Below the pieces are notes generated by a model that worked only from the letters and a program-made list of their open reading frames with translations, was not told the origin of the DNA and made no database searches. DNA of 64,000 nt from positions 1 to 64,000 of the forward strand of contig NZ_JAGHQX010000008.1 in NCBI RefSeq assembly GCF_017744095.1, in the 5' to 3' direction. Positions 54,693 through 63,502 of this stretch are shown here, one piece after another. Position 1 is the stretch's first letter, and the number at the start of each line of letters is the position of its first letter. The translations under genes and the position numbers were made by a program. The stretch comes from Shimia sp. R10_1. GTDB taxonomy: Bacteria; Pseudomonadota; Alphaproteobacteria; Rhodobacterales; Rhodobacteraceae.

Positions 54693-54766
54693 TGGAGGCG
54701 AGTACCGGAATCGAACCGGTGTACACGGATTTGCAATCCGCTGCGTCACCACTCCGCCAACTCGCC
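54693..54766 (-). tRNA. tRNA-Cys (GCA)
   Basis: Reverse strand reads GGCGAGT...ACTCGCC acceptor with TCCA end. Anticodon stem-loop GGATTGCAAATCC gives anticodon GCA, and the T-arm is GGTTCGATTCC. 74 bases with encoded CCA. Confidence 0.95.
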
Positions 54767-55012
54767 ATCCGTGGTGTTTCGAGTGTGTCTCGAAAGTGGC
54801 GCATACATGGGCCGAATCTTGGGTGGGTGCAAGCCCCTTTTTGAGAATGACGAGAAACATGAAGCGAAAAAAACGTTGTTAGCATCGGATGATGCCAACG
54901 GGAGCGGAGGCAGACTTGTCACATACCACGGAAAAGACACGTTGATTCCGTTGCCGCGCCTTCTCTGTTGTGGCAAGACTGCTTTAGCGACGCAGCAGTG
55001 CATGAGAGTACA

Positions 55013-55666
55013 ATGGCCGATTTTGCCCAGCTTCGCACGACGATGGTGGATACGCAGGTGCGGCCATCCGACGTGACAAAATACACGGTTATCGACGCTT
55101 TGCTGTCGGTGCCCCGGGAAGCCTATGTGCCCTCAGGTCAGCGGGCAGCTGCGTATGTTGATGGCTGTGTGCCATTGGGGGCGGAGCGTGTTGTTCTGGA
55201 TGCACGTACTTTGGCGAAGATGCTTGATGCCCTTGATGTTCAGAAAGACGATCTGGTGCTCGATGTGGGGGCTGGTTTGGGGTACTCTTCAGCCGTCGTC
55301 GCGCATATGGCGGAAGTGGTCATCGCTGTGGAAGATGACACTGATCGGGCAGCTGAGGCGCAGAGCAATTTCAACGAACAAGGTGTGGACAATGCGATTG
55401 TTCACTGCGGACCTCTGTCAGAGGGGGCCATGGCGCATGGGCCCTATGATGTGATTTTGGTGCAAGGCGGTGTGCAACAATTGCCTGACGGGCTTCTGGG
55501 GCAGTTGAAAGACGGAGGCCGGATCTGTGCGTTGTTCGTAGAGGGCGCTCTTGGCATTGCGCGTATCGGATACAAGTTAGATGGCAAGGTGAACTGGCGT
55601 TTCGCGTTCAATGCGAGCGCTCCGGTGATGCCTGATTTTGAGAAACATCGTGCGTTTGAATTATAA
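55013..55666 (+). CDS. Protein-L-isoaspartate O-methyltransferase family
   Basis: A 217-residue SAM-dependent methyltransferase of the PCMT family, which repairs isoaspartyl residues. Signatures: MVDTQVRPSDVTKYTVIDAL at the N-terminus, VPLGAERVVLDARTLAKML, and the SAM loop VLDVGAGLGYSSAV then VIAVEDD. ATG 55013 gives the usual length; the frame extends to 54968. The pcm - tolC - PopZ-like order is common in this order of bacteria. The stop lies 43 bases ahead of the tolC start. Confidence 0.9.
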   Translation: MADFAQLRTTMVDTQVRPSDVTKYTVIDALLSVPREAYVPSGQRAAAYVDGCVPLGAERVVLDARTLAKMLDALDVQKDDLVLDVGAGLGYSSAVVAHMAEVVIAVEDDTDRAAEAQSNFNEQGVDNAIVHCGPLSEGAMAHGPYDVILVQGGVQQLPDGLLGQLKDGGRICALFVEGALGIARIGYKLDGKVNWRFAFNASAPVMPDFEKHRAFEL

Positions 55667-55709
55667 ACAGAACAGGCAAACAGCGCGGATACGGAAAGAG
55701 GCAGTTACT

Positions 55710-57125
55710 ATGTTTCACTTTTTGAAGAAGACAGCCAGACGTGGCGTTGCTGCATTGGCGCTCAGCACCAGCTTGGCAGGTTTGGCAAGTGCAGAGACGC
55801 TTTCAGATGCGCTCGCAGCTGCGTATGAACACAGTGGCTTGCTGGAGCAGAACCGTGCGCTTTTGCGTGCGGCCGATGAAGACGTCGCGGCCACGACGGC
55901 TCTGCTACGCCCAATCGTGGATTGGTTTGGCAGTGTAAACTATGACTATGTGGGAACACGGTCTGCCGCCACAGGAACGCGGACGACCGGCTGGACGCCT
56001 GACGCGACCTTGGGCATCTCCGCAAGTATCCTGCTTTATGACAATGGCGCTTCAAAGTTCGCTGTCGAATCTTCCAAAGAAACGGTGCTGGCCACCCGTC
56101 AGGGACTTGTGTCGGTCGAACAACAGGTTTTGTTTGACGCCGTGCAGTCGTTCATGAATGTGGTGCGTGACGATGAGATTGTTGATCTTCGCATCAACAA
56201 CTTACGTCTCTTGGAGCGAGAATTGCAGGCCGCGCAAGACCGCTTTGAAGTGGGTGAAGTGACCCGAACCGACGTGGCCTTGGCAGAAGCGCGTCTCGCA
56301 GGGGCGCGTGCGTCTTTGGCTGCGGCGCAGGGTGATCTGGCTGCGAGCGAAGAATTTTATGCGGCAGCCATTGGCACCCGGCCTGGAAACCTTGTGACCC
56401 CCACGAGCCTGCCGAGCGCGGCGAACTCAATCGAAGAGGCAAAGGCGGTTGCGATCCGGTCCCATCCCGACATGCTGCGCGTTCAGCATGAAATCCTCGC
56501 ATCGGAGTTTCTGGTCAACCGTGCGCGTGCCGCATTGGGGCCGACAGTGCGATTTGATTCCCGTGTTTCCACTCGCCGGGTGCTTGACGAGAACACGTTC
56601 CAAGATGGGATTGATCTCGGGGTTACACTGAGTGGGCCAATTTATCGCGGCGGTCAGCTGTCGGCTTTGTTGCGTCAATCCATGGCGCGTCGCGATGCAG
56701 TGCGGGCGTCGCTGCATTTGACACGGCACAACATTCGCCAGCAGGCCGGGACAGCTTGGTCGCGTTTCATCGCGTCAGGGTCACAGATTCAGGCCAGTGT
56801 TCGACAGGTTGAAGCTGCGCGTATTGCCTTTGAAGGTGTGCGCGAAGAGGCCAAGCTTGGCGCGCGTACCACGCTTGATGTTTTGACTGCTGAACAAGAC
56901 CTGCTTGATGCGGAAGCAGATAGAATCACTGCACAGGCGACACAAATTGTGGCGGCTTACGGTGTTTTGTCTTCGATGGGTTTGCTGACGGTTGATCACT
57001 TGAACCTGCGAGTCGAACGCTATGATCCCGAGGCCTATTATAACTTGGTCAAGAACGCGCCTGCTTTGAGATCTGAGCAGGGGCAGAAGCTCGACCGTGT
57101 ACTTAAGGCAATTGGTAAACAATAA
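55710..57125 (+). CDS. tolC: TolC-family outer-membrane efflux/secretion protein
   Basis: A 471-residue TolC-like protein. Signal peptide (RRGVAALALSTSLAGLASAE), then two repeats of a helical hairpin plus beta-strand, as in TolC: ETLSDALAAAYEHSGLLEQNRALLRA opens the first (split) and NSIEEAKAVAIRSHPDM opens the second. It would form the outer-membrane tunnel for type I secretion and drug efflux, and could serve the RTX proteins encoded in the polysaccharide locus. ATG 55710 has GAGG ahead. Confidence 0.92.
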   Translation: MFHFLKKTARRGVAALALSTSLAGLASAETLSDALAAAYEHSGLLEQNRALLRAADEDVAATTALLRPIVDWFGSVNYDYVGTRSAATGTRTTGWTPDATLGISASILLYDNGASKFAVESSKETVLATRQGLVSVEQQVLFDAVQSFMNVVRDDEIVDLRINNLRLLERELQAAQDRFEVGEVTRTDVALAEARLAGARASLAAAQGDLAASEEFYAAAIGTRPGNLVTPTSLPSAANSIEEAKAVAIRSHPDMLRVQHEILASEFLVNRARAALGPTVRFDSRVSTRRVLDENTFQDGIDLGVTLSGPIYRGGQLSALLRQSMARRDAVRASLHLTRHNIRQQAGTAWSRFIASGSQIQASVRQVEAARIAFEGVREEAKLGARTTLDVLTAEQDLLDAEADRITAQATQIVAAYGVLSSMGLLTVDHLNLRVERYDPEAYYNLVKNAPALRSEQGQKLDRVLKAIGKQ

Positions 57126-57197
57126 CATTTTTCCTATCGGTTGTGCGGTGGTTCGCCGCTCGCTACACTTCCTGCGGGGTAAGAGCGGTGATCACGT

Positions 57198-58169
57198 ATG
57201 TCTGACGCGGTAACGAATACGGAAATAGAAGACGTGCTGACATCAATCCGACGATTGGTGTCAGACAATAAGGGTGCTGAGGAGCGCGCAGATGGCTCTG
57301 CGGTCGATCAATCAGAAACCCCTGTTGAAACACAGACTGTAGCTGAAGAAGCTGTTGAAGAAGATGCGCCAGAAGCGTTGATGCTGGTTTTGACACCAGC
57401 TTTACGTGTGGCTGATGCGGAAGATGCGGGTTCTGACACGCTGAGTGGTGCGATTGACAGCGCTGATGAGTTTAGCTTCGAGGAGGCGCTTGCCGAGGAG
57501 CTTAGGGCTGACATTCATGAAGCAGCTGAAGAGGCGGGTGATGTCGCTTCTGGCGATGCGTTTTCTGATGACGATCCGTTGGATGCAGAAAACGTTAGCG
57601 ATGCGTTGCCTGAAGAAAGCGATGCTCATGAAGCGCGAGAGTGGCTTGATGCAGACAGTACAGATCATGGATCGGATGAGGGGGCGTTCGAGCCTCCGTC
57701 TTGGCAAGAAGAGCCTGACGTGAGTGAGGGCACGTCTGAGATCGAAGACGCCAGCCCACATGAAGACGTAGACGAAGAACAGCCGTTTGATTTTCAGCAG
57801 GTGCTTGAGCAGCGTATCCGGCGGTTCCAGCATGTGGAGGACATGCAAGGCGTTGAGGACGTGGTTGCCGAGGTCGAAGAGTCTGATGCTGAAGAGTTCA
57901 GTGCAGCTGTATCTGGCGCTGCGATCGATGCGCTTGAAGACACGGTTCAGGAACAAGTTGTGCGTGCGATCCACGCCCCGGCAGAAGACGCTCCGTTGGA
58001 AGATCTGCAGGAGCCAGCTGAAATTGACGAGGCAATGTTGCGGGATATGGTTGCAGATATTGTGCGTCAAGAATTGCAAGGGGCGCTTGGCGAGCGGATC
58101 ACACGGAACGTGCGCAAACTGGTGCGCAGAGAAATTCACCGTGCTCTTGCAGCTCATGATCTTGGATAA
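57198..58169 (+). CDS. PopZ-like / DUF2497-type acidic protein
   Basis: A 323-residue protein with a short conserved N-terminal helix (EIEDVLTSIRRLVSD), a very acidic, low-complexity middle (about residues 30-260) and a conserved basic C-terminal helix (LRDMVADIVRQELQGAL...VRKLVRREIHRAL). This three-part layout is that of the PopZ/DUF2497 family, polar scaffold proteins of alphaproteobacteria, although it is longer than Caulobacter PopZ. It follows tolC, as PopZ does in relatives. Polar scaffold function is inferred. Confidence 0.65.
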   Translation: MSDAVTNTEIEDVLTSIRRLVSDNKGAEERADGSAVDQSETPVETQTVAEEAVEEDAPEALMLVLTPALRVADAEDAGSDTLSGAIDSADEFSFEEALAEELRADIHEAAEEAGDVASGDAFSDDDPLDAENVSDALPEESDAHEAREWLDADSTDHGSDEGAFEPPSWQEEPDVSEGTSEIEDASPHEDVDEEQPFDFQQVLEQRIRRFQHVEDMQGVEDVVAEVEESDAEEFSAAVSGAAIDALEDTVQEQVVRAIHAPAEDAPLEDLQEPAEIDEAMLRDMVADIVRQELQGALGERITRNVRKLVRREIHRALAAHDLG

Positions 58170-58211
58170 TACATCCGCTGCTGATTTTCAGTTGAATTGA
58201 GAAACAAAAAA

Positions 58212-58235
58212 CGCGCCCTTTTAGGCGCGCTTTTT
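58212..58235. terminator. Bidirectional terminator
   Basis: CGCGCC and GGCGCG form a 6-base stem followed by TTTTT, with an A-run before it. It lies between the convergent PopZ-like and DUF6280-like genes. Confidence 0.8.
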
Positions 58236-58257
58236 GTTTGGCAGCATGGCGCGTGCT

Positions 58258-58578
58258 TCAGGCAGCTTCGGCCTGAGCAGCCGCATTGCGGCGTTCGCTT
58301 TCTTCGCGCGACAGCGCGACGGAGGTGCGGATACCTTTGCCGACAAATTCCATCAGCCCTTCGACCACTCGTTCATTGGGGTCAATCCCGGCGCAGGACA
58401 GCACTTCGCGACCGTCGCGAGATCGCGCCCAGCGCGCGATTTGTTCCGGCCCATTGCCGTACTTTTTGTCATCCGCAATGGCATCATCCAACGCAGCCAA
58501 AACAACTGCCGCAAAGAGTTTGCGGGCACGGTTGCCTTGTTCATTGTTGTAAGCCGCTGCATCAACGAAATCGGTCAT
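58258..58578 (-). CDS. DUF6280-like conserved small protein
   Basis: A 106-residue protein (MTDFVDAAAYNNEQGNRARK at the start, helical throughout, with NGPEQIARWARSRDGREVL in the middle and an Ala-rich end). This is a conserved small protein of Rhodobacterales; the DUF number is from memory. Function is unknown. The plus-strand frames over the same bases look like shadows. It is convergent to the PopZ-like gene and divergent from efp. Confidence 0.75.
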   Translation of the reverse strand: MTDFVDAAAYNNEQGNRARKLFAAVVLAALDDAIADDKKYGNGPEQIARWARSRDGREVLSCAGIDPNERVVEGLMEFVGKGIRTSVALSREESERRNAAAQAEAA

Positions 58579-58797
58579 CTCGTCGTCCTTGTGTTATTGC
58601 TCTTGTGTTTTTCGGCGTGCCGCTCCTTATGAAGCATTCCGCGCGATTCGGGTAGCCTGTTTTTGCATAGCTTCCATGCGCTTGACGCATATCGCCTGAA
58701 AATTGGGCTTCGGACTTGGGCTCCTTGCCAGCTGCCGACTGGCCAGATATAGGATGCAAAACAACCCAATCAACCTTTTTTCTATCGGTTTCTGAAC

Positions 58798-59361
58798 ATG
58801 CCCAAGATCAACGGAAATGAAATTCGCCCTGGCAACGTGCTGGAGCACAACGGCGGTCTTTGGGCCGCCGTCAAGGTCGACCACGTCAAACCCGGTAAGG
58901 GTGGCGCGTTTGCACAGGTGGAGATGAAAAATCTCCGCAATGGGTCCAAACTGAACGAACGGTTCCGGTCCGCTGACAAAGTGGAGCGCGTGCGTCTGGA
59001 GCAGAAGGACCAGCAGTTTCTCTATGAAGATGACGGCATGCTGATCTTCATGGACACCGAAACTTATGAGCAAAATCAGATCTCTGCGGAGCTTCTGGGC
59101 GAGCGTCGTCCGTTCCTTCAGGACGGAATGACCATTGTTGTGGAATTCTATGACGCAGAGGCGTTGAACGCGACGCTGCCGCAGAAAGTGATCTGCAAAA
59201 TTGTCGAGACTGAGCCGGTTGTGAAGGGTCAGACTGCGGCGAACTCCTTCAAGCCGGCGGTGCTGGACAATGGTGTGCGCGTGATGGTGCCACCGTTTGT
59301 TGGGCAGGACGAAGACATCGTCGTGAACACCGAAACCATGGAATATTCCGAGCGCGCATAA
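58798..59361 (+). CDS. efp: Elongation factor P
   Basis: A 187-residue EF-P with three beta-barrel domains. [11 protein letters not shown] at about 31-41 carries the lysine position that is modified in many bacteria, and the C-terminus has the usual [23 protein letters not shown] rescues ribosomes stalled at polyproline runs. ATG 58798 opens the frame directly. A hairpin follows and also carries the ribosome site of the next gene. Confidence 0.97.
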   Translation: MPKINGNEIRPGNVLEHNGGLWAAVKVDHVKPGKGGAFAQVEMKNLRNGSKLNERFRSADKVERVRLEQKDQQFLYEDDGMLIFMDTETYEQNQISAELLGERRPFLQDGMTIVVEFYDAEALNATLPQKVICKIVETEPVVKGQTAANSFKPAVLDNGVRVMVPPFVGQDEDIVVNTETMEYSERA

Positions 59362-59411
59362 GCCGCGTCAGGACCTTTCCCCCAGCGCGATCTGCCGGGG
59401 GCAAAACCCAA

Positions 59412-59440
59412 AAACCTCCGGCCAACAACCGGAGGTTTTT
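59412..59440 (+). terminator. efp terminator that also carries the next gene's ribosome site
   Basis: AAACCTCCGG and CCGGAGGTTT pair around a 7-base loop and are followed by Ts. The right arm contains GGAGG (59431-59435), six bases before the ATG at 59442, so hairpin formation would hide the ribosome site of the acetyltransferase. Confidence 0.85.
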
Positions 59441-59441
59441 T

Positions 59442-59915
59442 ATGATCCGCATTTTAGCACTAGATGAGATCGGCATGATCCTGCCGCTTTCGGCGCAGGT
59501 ACAAGCGATTCATGCGGCCCAACACCCAGAACAATACTGCGCGGAGGTGCCGGAGGCTGCGGCCAGGGTGTTTTTTGAGGAAAAGATTCGCGACGGTGCG
59601 CAGCTTTTTGTGGCTGAAGATGACGCTGGCGCTGTCTGTGGGTTCTTACTCGCGGTGCCAAACCGCCGAGAAGGCAATCCGTTTGTGCATGCCAGTGCGC
59701 TCGTGGAGCTGGACCAGATCTGCGTGGATGAGCGCTGTCGCGGGCAGGGCGTCGGCGCGGCCCTGATTGGCGCGATGGAGCACTGGATGCAGAATGAGGG
59801 TTTGGGGGAATGGAGATCGGTCGTGCATGACTTCAACACCCATTCCCAGAACCTGATGCGCGGGCAGGGGGCAAATGTGTTGGCGTTCAGGTTTCAGAAA
59901 ACCCTTGCGACATAG
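59442..59915 (+). CDS. GNAT acetyltransferase
   Basis: A 157-residue GNAT protein: LVELDQICVDERCRGQGVGAALIGA contains the acetyl-CoA loop R-G-Q-G-V-G-A, and the C-terminus (MRGQGANVLAFRFQKTL) completes the fold. It resembles the RimI-like class. Substrate unknown. The ribosome site lies inside the efp terminator, so expression may depend on read-through or hairpin opening. Confidence 0.82.
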   Translation: MIRILALDEIGMILPLSAQVQAIHAAQHPEQYCAEVPEAAARVFFEEKIRDGAQLFVAEDDAGAVCGFLLAVPNRREGNPFVHASALVELDQICVDERCRGQGVGAALIGAMEHWMQNEGLGEWRSVVHDFNTHSQNLMRGQGANVLAFRFQKTLAT

Positions 59916-59920
59916 TAGGT

Positions 59921-60664
59921 TTAGCCTTTGTAGGTGACGGTGGCCTCTCCGGCGGTCATGCCGTCTCCTGCGCGATCAAACCGCAGATAGGCCAGTGCTT
60001 TGTCGCCGGACTGACTGTAGAGTTTGCCGACCTCGCGTCCGTCGCGCAGGATCGGTGTGCCCACAGGCGCTTGGCCCTCGATCTCGACCAGAGCGAGGCC
60101 TTTGCGCAGCTCAGTTTTGTGTTTCATGCGGGCGGTGACCTCCTGACCCACATAGCATCCTTTGCGGAAGTCCACGCCGTTGAGGCGTTCAAACCCCATC
60201 TCCAGTATGTAGCTGTCGCCATCAAGCTCAATGCCGGTGGTGGGCACTTGATGGGCCACGGTCAGCGCGGTCCAGTCTACGGTGTCATTGCCTTGCGGAG
60301 CATCCCGATAGGCACGCCAGCCAAGCTCGGTGTCACGCGGGTCGGGAGCGCCATCCTCTGGCGTGTTGCCAAGACCGCGATGCAGGTGCAGTTCGGTTTC
60401 AGAAATCGCCACATCCGCGCGCAGTTTGTACATGCTGAGACGTTGGATCAGCGCGGGGGCCTGATCTGCGTCTGCGTCCAGCAGAATGTCTGCGCCGTCG
60501 CGTTTCAGAAAGAAATCCGCGATGTACTTGCCCTGAGGCGTGAGCAGCGCGGCATAGAGCAGACCATCGCTCAGATGGTCCAGATCGTTGGTCACAAGCC
60601 CTTGCAGGAAGCTTTCGGTGTCAGCCCCGCTGAGGCGGAGGATCTTACGTGCGGGCGTGGTCAT
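59921..60664 (-). CDS. ygfZ: YgfZ/GcvT-like folate-binding Fe-S maintenance protein
   Basis: A 247-residue protein of the YgfZ/IBA57 family, needed for some Fe-S enzymes. The hallmark KGCYVGQEV lies near residue 170 (FRKGCYVGQEVTARM). The N-terminus is ILRLSGADTESFLQGLVTNDL, as in the family. ATG 60664 has AGGAC ahead; the frame continues to 60763 but only by chance. Divergent from the following glycosyltransferase. Confidence 0.9.
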   Translation of the reverse strand: MTTPARKILRLSGADTESFLQGLVTNDLDHLSDGLLYAALLTPQGKYIADFFLKRDGADILLDADADQAPALIQRLSMYKLRADVAISETELHLHRGLGNTPEDGAPDPRDTELGWRAYRDAPQGNDTVDWTALTVAHQVPTTGIELDGDSYILEMGFERLNGVDFRKGCYVGQEVTARMKHKTELRKGLALVEIEGQAPVGTPILRDGREVGKLYSQSGDKALAYLRFDRAGDGMTAGEATVTYKG

Positions 60665-60737
60665 GCGGTTCGTCCTGTTCTTGCGTACCCTTCTCATATA
60701 GAAGCGCTTCTGCCGTGCAACAGGGCAGGACAAAGAA

Positions 60738-61427
60738 ATGCGCGCTCCACTTAGTGTGATCATCCCAACGCTTAACGCTGAACAGGCGCTGCCTGCCTGT
60801 CTTGGCGCGCTCTATGCCGGTGTGTCCGCGGGGGTTTTGCGCGAGTTGATTGTGGTCGATGGCGGCTCTGAAGATCAGACGCTGGCCATTGCCGATGAGG
60901 TCGGGGCGAAGATTATCCGCACCACACCTTCTCGTGGTGGGCAGTTGCGCCAGGGCGGGGAACTTGCCACGGGCGACTGGCTTCTATTCGTTCATGCCGA
61001 CACTGTGCTGTCTGAAAACTGGGTGGAAGCGGTGGAGGCCAGACTGGGACAGCCTGACAAAGCCGGATGGTTCACGCTGGCCTTTGATACGCCAGGTCTT
61101 GCGGGGCGGTTTGTGGCCGGGTGGGCCAATCTGCGCAGCCGGGTGTTTGGTCTGCCTTATGGCGATCAGGCGCTGTTGATTTCGCGGCGGCTTTACGGGC
61201 AGCTTGGCGGCTATGACGACATCCCCTTGATGGAAGATGTGGCCTTGGCGCGGCGCTTGGGGCGCAAGCGGCTGGTGCATCTTGATGCTGTCGCCACGAC
61301 CAGCGCAGAGAAATACCGCCAGCAGGGTTGGCTGCGCCGCGGGCGGCGCAACCTATTGACGTTGTTGAGATATTTTTTAGGTGCCAAACCGGAGACGCTG
61401 GCGGCGTCTTACCGGAAGGGACGCTGA
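60738..61427 (+). CDS. TIGR04283-type glycosyltransferase family 2
   Basis: A 229-residue GT2 protein: LSVIIPTLNAEQALPACLGAL, IVVDGGSEDQT, LLFVHADT, then GLPYGDQALLISRRLYGQLGGYDDIPLMEDV (split), as in the TIGR04283 family, some of which are linked to arsenosugar formation. No arsenic genes lie nearby, so the role is open. ATG 60738 has AGGA ahead. Its stop abuts the stop of the ABC transporter gene. Confidence 0.85.
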   Translation: MRAPLSVIIPTLNAEQALPACLGALYAGVSAGVLRELIVVDGGSEDQTLAIADEVGAKIIRTTPSRGGQLRQGGELATGDWLLFVHADTVLSENWVEAVEARLGQPDKAGWFTLAFDTPGLAGRFVAGWANLRSRVFGLPYGDQALLISRRLYGQLGGYDDIPLMEDVALARRLGRKRLVHLDAVATTSAEKYRQQGWLRRGRRNLLTLLRYFLGAKPETLAASYRKGR

Positions 61428-63338
61428 TCAGCGCCGGAACGCGAGACGGTCAAACAGCCGCCCGACAAAGGTTTTCTGTTCTGCCGCATGATCTTGACCG
61501 ATCGATTTCACAGGCTTGAGCGCGCGCGCCTCAGCGGTTTCGCCGCTGGTTTTGAACTGCAACTCATGCAGCTCCGCATAGACCCCGCCACGGGCCAAAA
61601 GCTCGTCATGGGTGCCTTCATCGACCACAATCCCTTTGTCCATCACCACGATCTTATCCGCCTCGCGCACAGTGGAGAGACGGTGGGCGATGACCAGCGT
61701 AGTGCGGCCGGAGGAGAGCTTGTCCAGCGCGGCCTGCACGATGGTTTCAGAGCGCGTGTCGAGCGCGGAGGTGGCCTCATCCAGCAGGAGGATTGGCGTG
61801 TTGCGCAAAAGCGCGCGGGCAATCACCACCCGCTGGCGCTGTCCACCGGAGAGGTTGGAGCCGCGCGGGCCAACCTGCGTGTTGAGCCCGTCAGCGAGCT
61901 TGGGCAGGAAATCCGCCACATGCGCCGCTTTCAGCACCTCTTCCAGCCGGGCATCATCGACGTTTTGCTGATCCAGCACGATGTTTTCGCGCAGCGTGTC
62001 GTCAAACAAAACCGCTTCCTGAGAGACCACAGAGAACAGGCTGCGCAGATCCGCCAGGGTCATGGCGCGGTTGTCGACCGTGCCGATCAGGCTGTGGCCG
62101 TTCTGAGGGTCCACAAGGCGTGTCAGCACGTTAAAGAGCGTGGATTTACCCGCGCCTGAGGCGCCGACAATGGCGGTGGTCTTGCCGGCCTCGGCCACAA
62201 AGCTGGTGCCGTTGAGCACTTTCACATCGCCATAGGAGAGATGCACATCTTTGAGTTCAATGGCGGGAACGCCTGTCGGGGCGGCAACCGGTGTGGTGGG
62301 CGACTGGATGGTGGGCTCCGCTTCAACCAGCTCCTTGAGCCGTTCAATGGCGGCAGCAGCCACCTGCCAGCGTCCGGACAGACCTGCAAGGCGGCGCAGC
62401 GGTTCAAACATCATGCCTAGGGCGGTGAAGAAGGCCATGAACTGGCCCACGGTCTTTTCACCCGCCACGATCTCCCCACCGCCATAAAGTAACACGCAGA
62501 AAAAGCCGATTCCGGCGGTGATATCGATCATCCCGGCGATGGAAGAGGTGCCAAAGGTGGAGCGCACTTCGGCGCGCACAAGCTGTTTGGTCCACCCTCG
62601 AAATTTGCCGTTCTGGTAGCGTTCCAGCAGGTTGAGTTTGACGGGCACGATGCCGTGGAAGATCTCATCAAGCAAGGTTGCAATCTTGGCGCCGTGATCA
62701 CGCGCTTCGCGGGCACGACGACGCACAAAACGCTGTGCAGCAAGAGAGGGCATCACGAGGAGTGGCGTGCCGACGCAGGCCACCAATGTCCAACGCCAAT
62801 CCACGTTTACGGCCACTGCTACAAGCGCGATCATTGACATGAAATCACGCCCGGCGCCCATGATGAAACTCGACCAAACGCCGTTTATGGCGTTTACATC
62901 TGCCTGCACACGCTGGATCAGGTAGCCGGGTGGGTGGGTCTGATGAAAGGCGTTGTCTTGAATCATCATCCGCCCCAACAAATCGCCGCGTAGATCCGCA
63001 GCCGAGCGTTGGGTGGCCGCTGTCATCATCGTTTTGTGGGCCACGCTGGTGACGCCGCGCAAAAAGAAGATAAACGCAAAAACAAGCCCGACACTCCAGA
63101 GAGCGTCGGCGTTTTCACCGGCAAAGGCGCTGTCAAACATCGGCTCCATCATCCAGGCCATGAGGCCCAGAGAGGATCCTTCGATTGCCATCAGAAAAGC
63201 CGAGGCGATCAGGAGCCATTTGTGCTTCTTAAGGTATTTGCGCCAGAGCCAGGAAAGCAAATAGCCGTTGTCTTTTGGCGGTTGGCTGTCGGTGTTGGTC
63301 ACGTGTGTCGCCCTTGTCGGCTGTGATCTGTCTGTCAT
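61428..63338 (-). CDS. MsbA-like ABC exporter (fused permease-ATPase)
   Basis: A 636-residue type IV ABC half-transporter: six membrane segments (about 35-330), then Walker A GASGAGKST, Q-loop VSQEAVLFDDTL, signature LSGGQRQRV and Walker B ILLLDEATSALD, then the H-loop IAHRLST. Such exporters move lipids, lipid A or drugs. ATG 63338 has AAAGG ahead. It runs convergent with the TIGR04283-type gene, the two stops adjacent. Not obviously tied to the polysaccharide locus. Confidence 0.93.
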   Translation of the reverse strand: MTDRSQPTRATHVTNTDSQPPKDNGYLLSWLWRKYLKKHKWLLIASAFLMAIEGSSLGLMAWMMEPMFDSAFAGENADALWSVGLVFAFIFFLRGVTSVAHKTMMTAATQRSAADLRGDLLGRMMIQDNAFHQTHPPGYLIQRVQADVNAINGVWSSFIMGAGRDFMSMIALVAVAVNVDWRWTLVACVGTPLLVMPSLAAQRFVRRRAREARDHGAKIATLLDEIFHGIVPVKLNLLERYQNGKFRGWTKQLVRAEVRSTFGTSSIAGMIDITAGIGFFCVLLYGGGEIVAGEKTVGQFMAFFTALGMMFEPLRRLAGLSGRWQVAAAAIERLKELVEAEPTIQSPTTPVAAPTGVPAIELKDVHLSYGDVKVLNGTSFVAEAGKTTAIVGASGAGKSTLFNVLTRLVDPQNGHSLIGTVDNRAMTLADLRSLFSVVSQEAVLFDDTLRENIVLDQQNVDDARLEEVLKAAHVADFLPKLADGLNTQVGPRGSNLSGGQRQRVVIARALLRNTPILLLDEATSALDTRSETIVQAALDKLSSGRTTLVIAHRLSTVREADKIVVMDKGIVVDEGTHDELLARGGVYAELHELQFKTSGETAEARALKPVKSIGQDHAAEQKTFVGRLFDRLAFRR

Positions 63339-63502
63339 GACCTTTACAGGGCAGCGCGGCCTGAAACCAGTGGGAATAGAGGTGACGTTTCTTTGAGCGC
63401 ATCACCAAATGCGAAGGGGCATCGCACAAACTGTGATGGTGCAGGAATTGACGCAGCAGGACTTCAAGATACTGTTTCCGCTGAATCTATTCGGAGAGCC
63501 CC

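Noticed and set aside
58234-58632. Plus-strand frame of 132 codons
   Set aside because: The minus-strand 106-residue protein has protein-like composition and a proper start; the plus-strand reading is its shadow.
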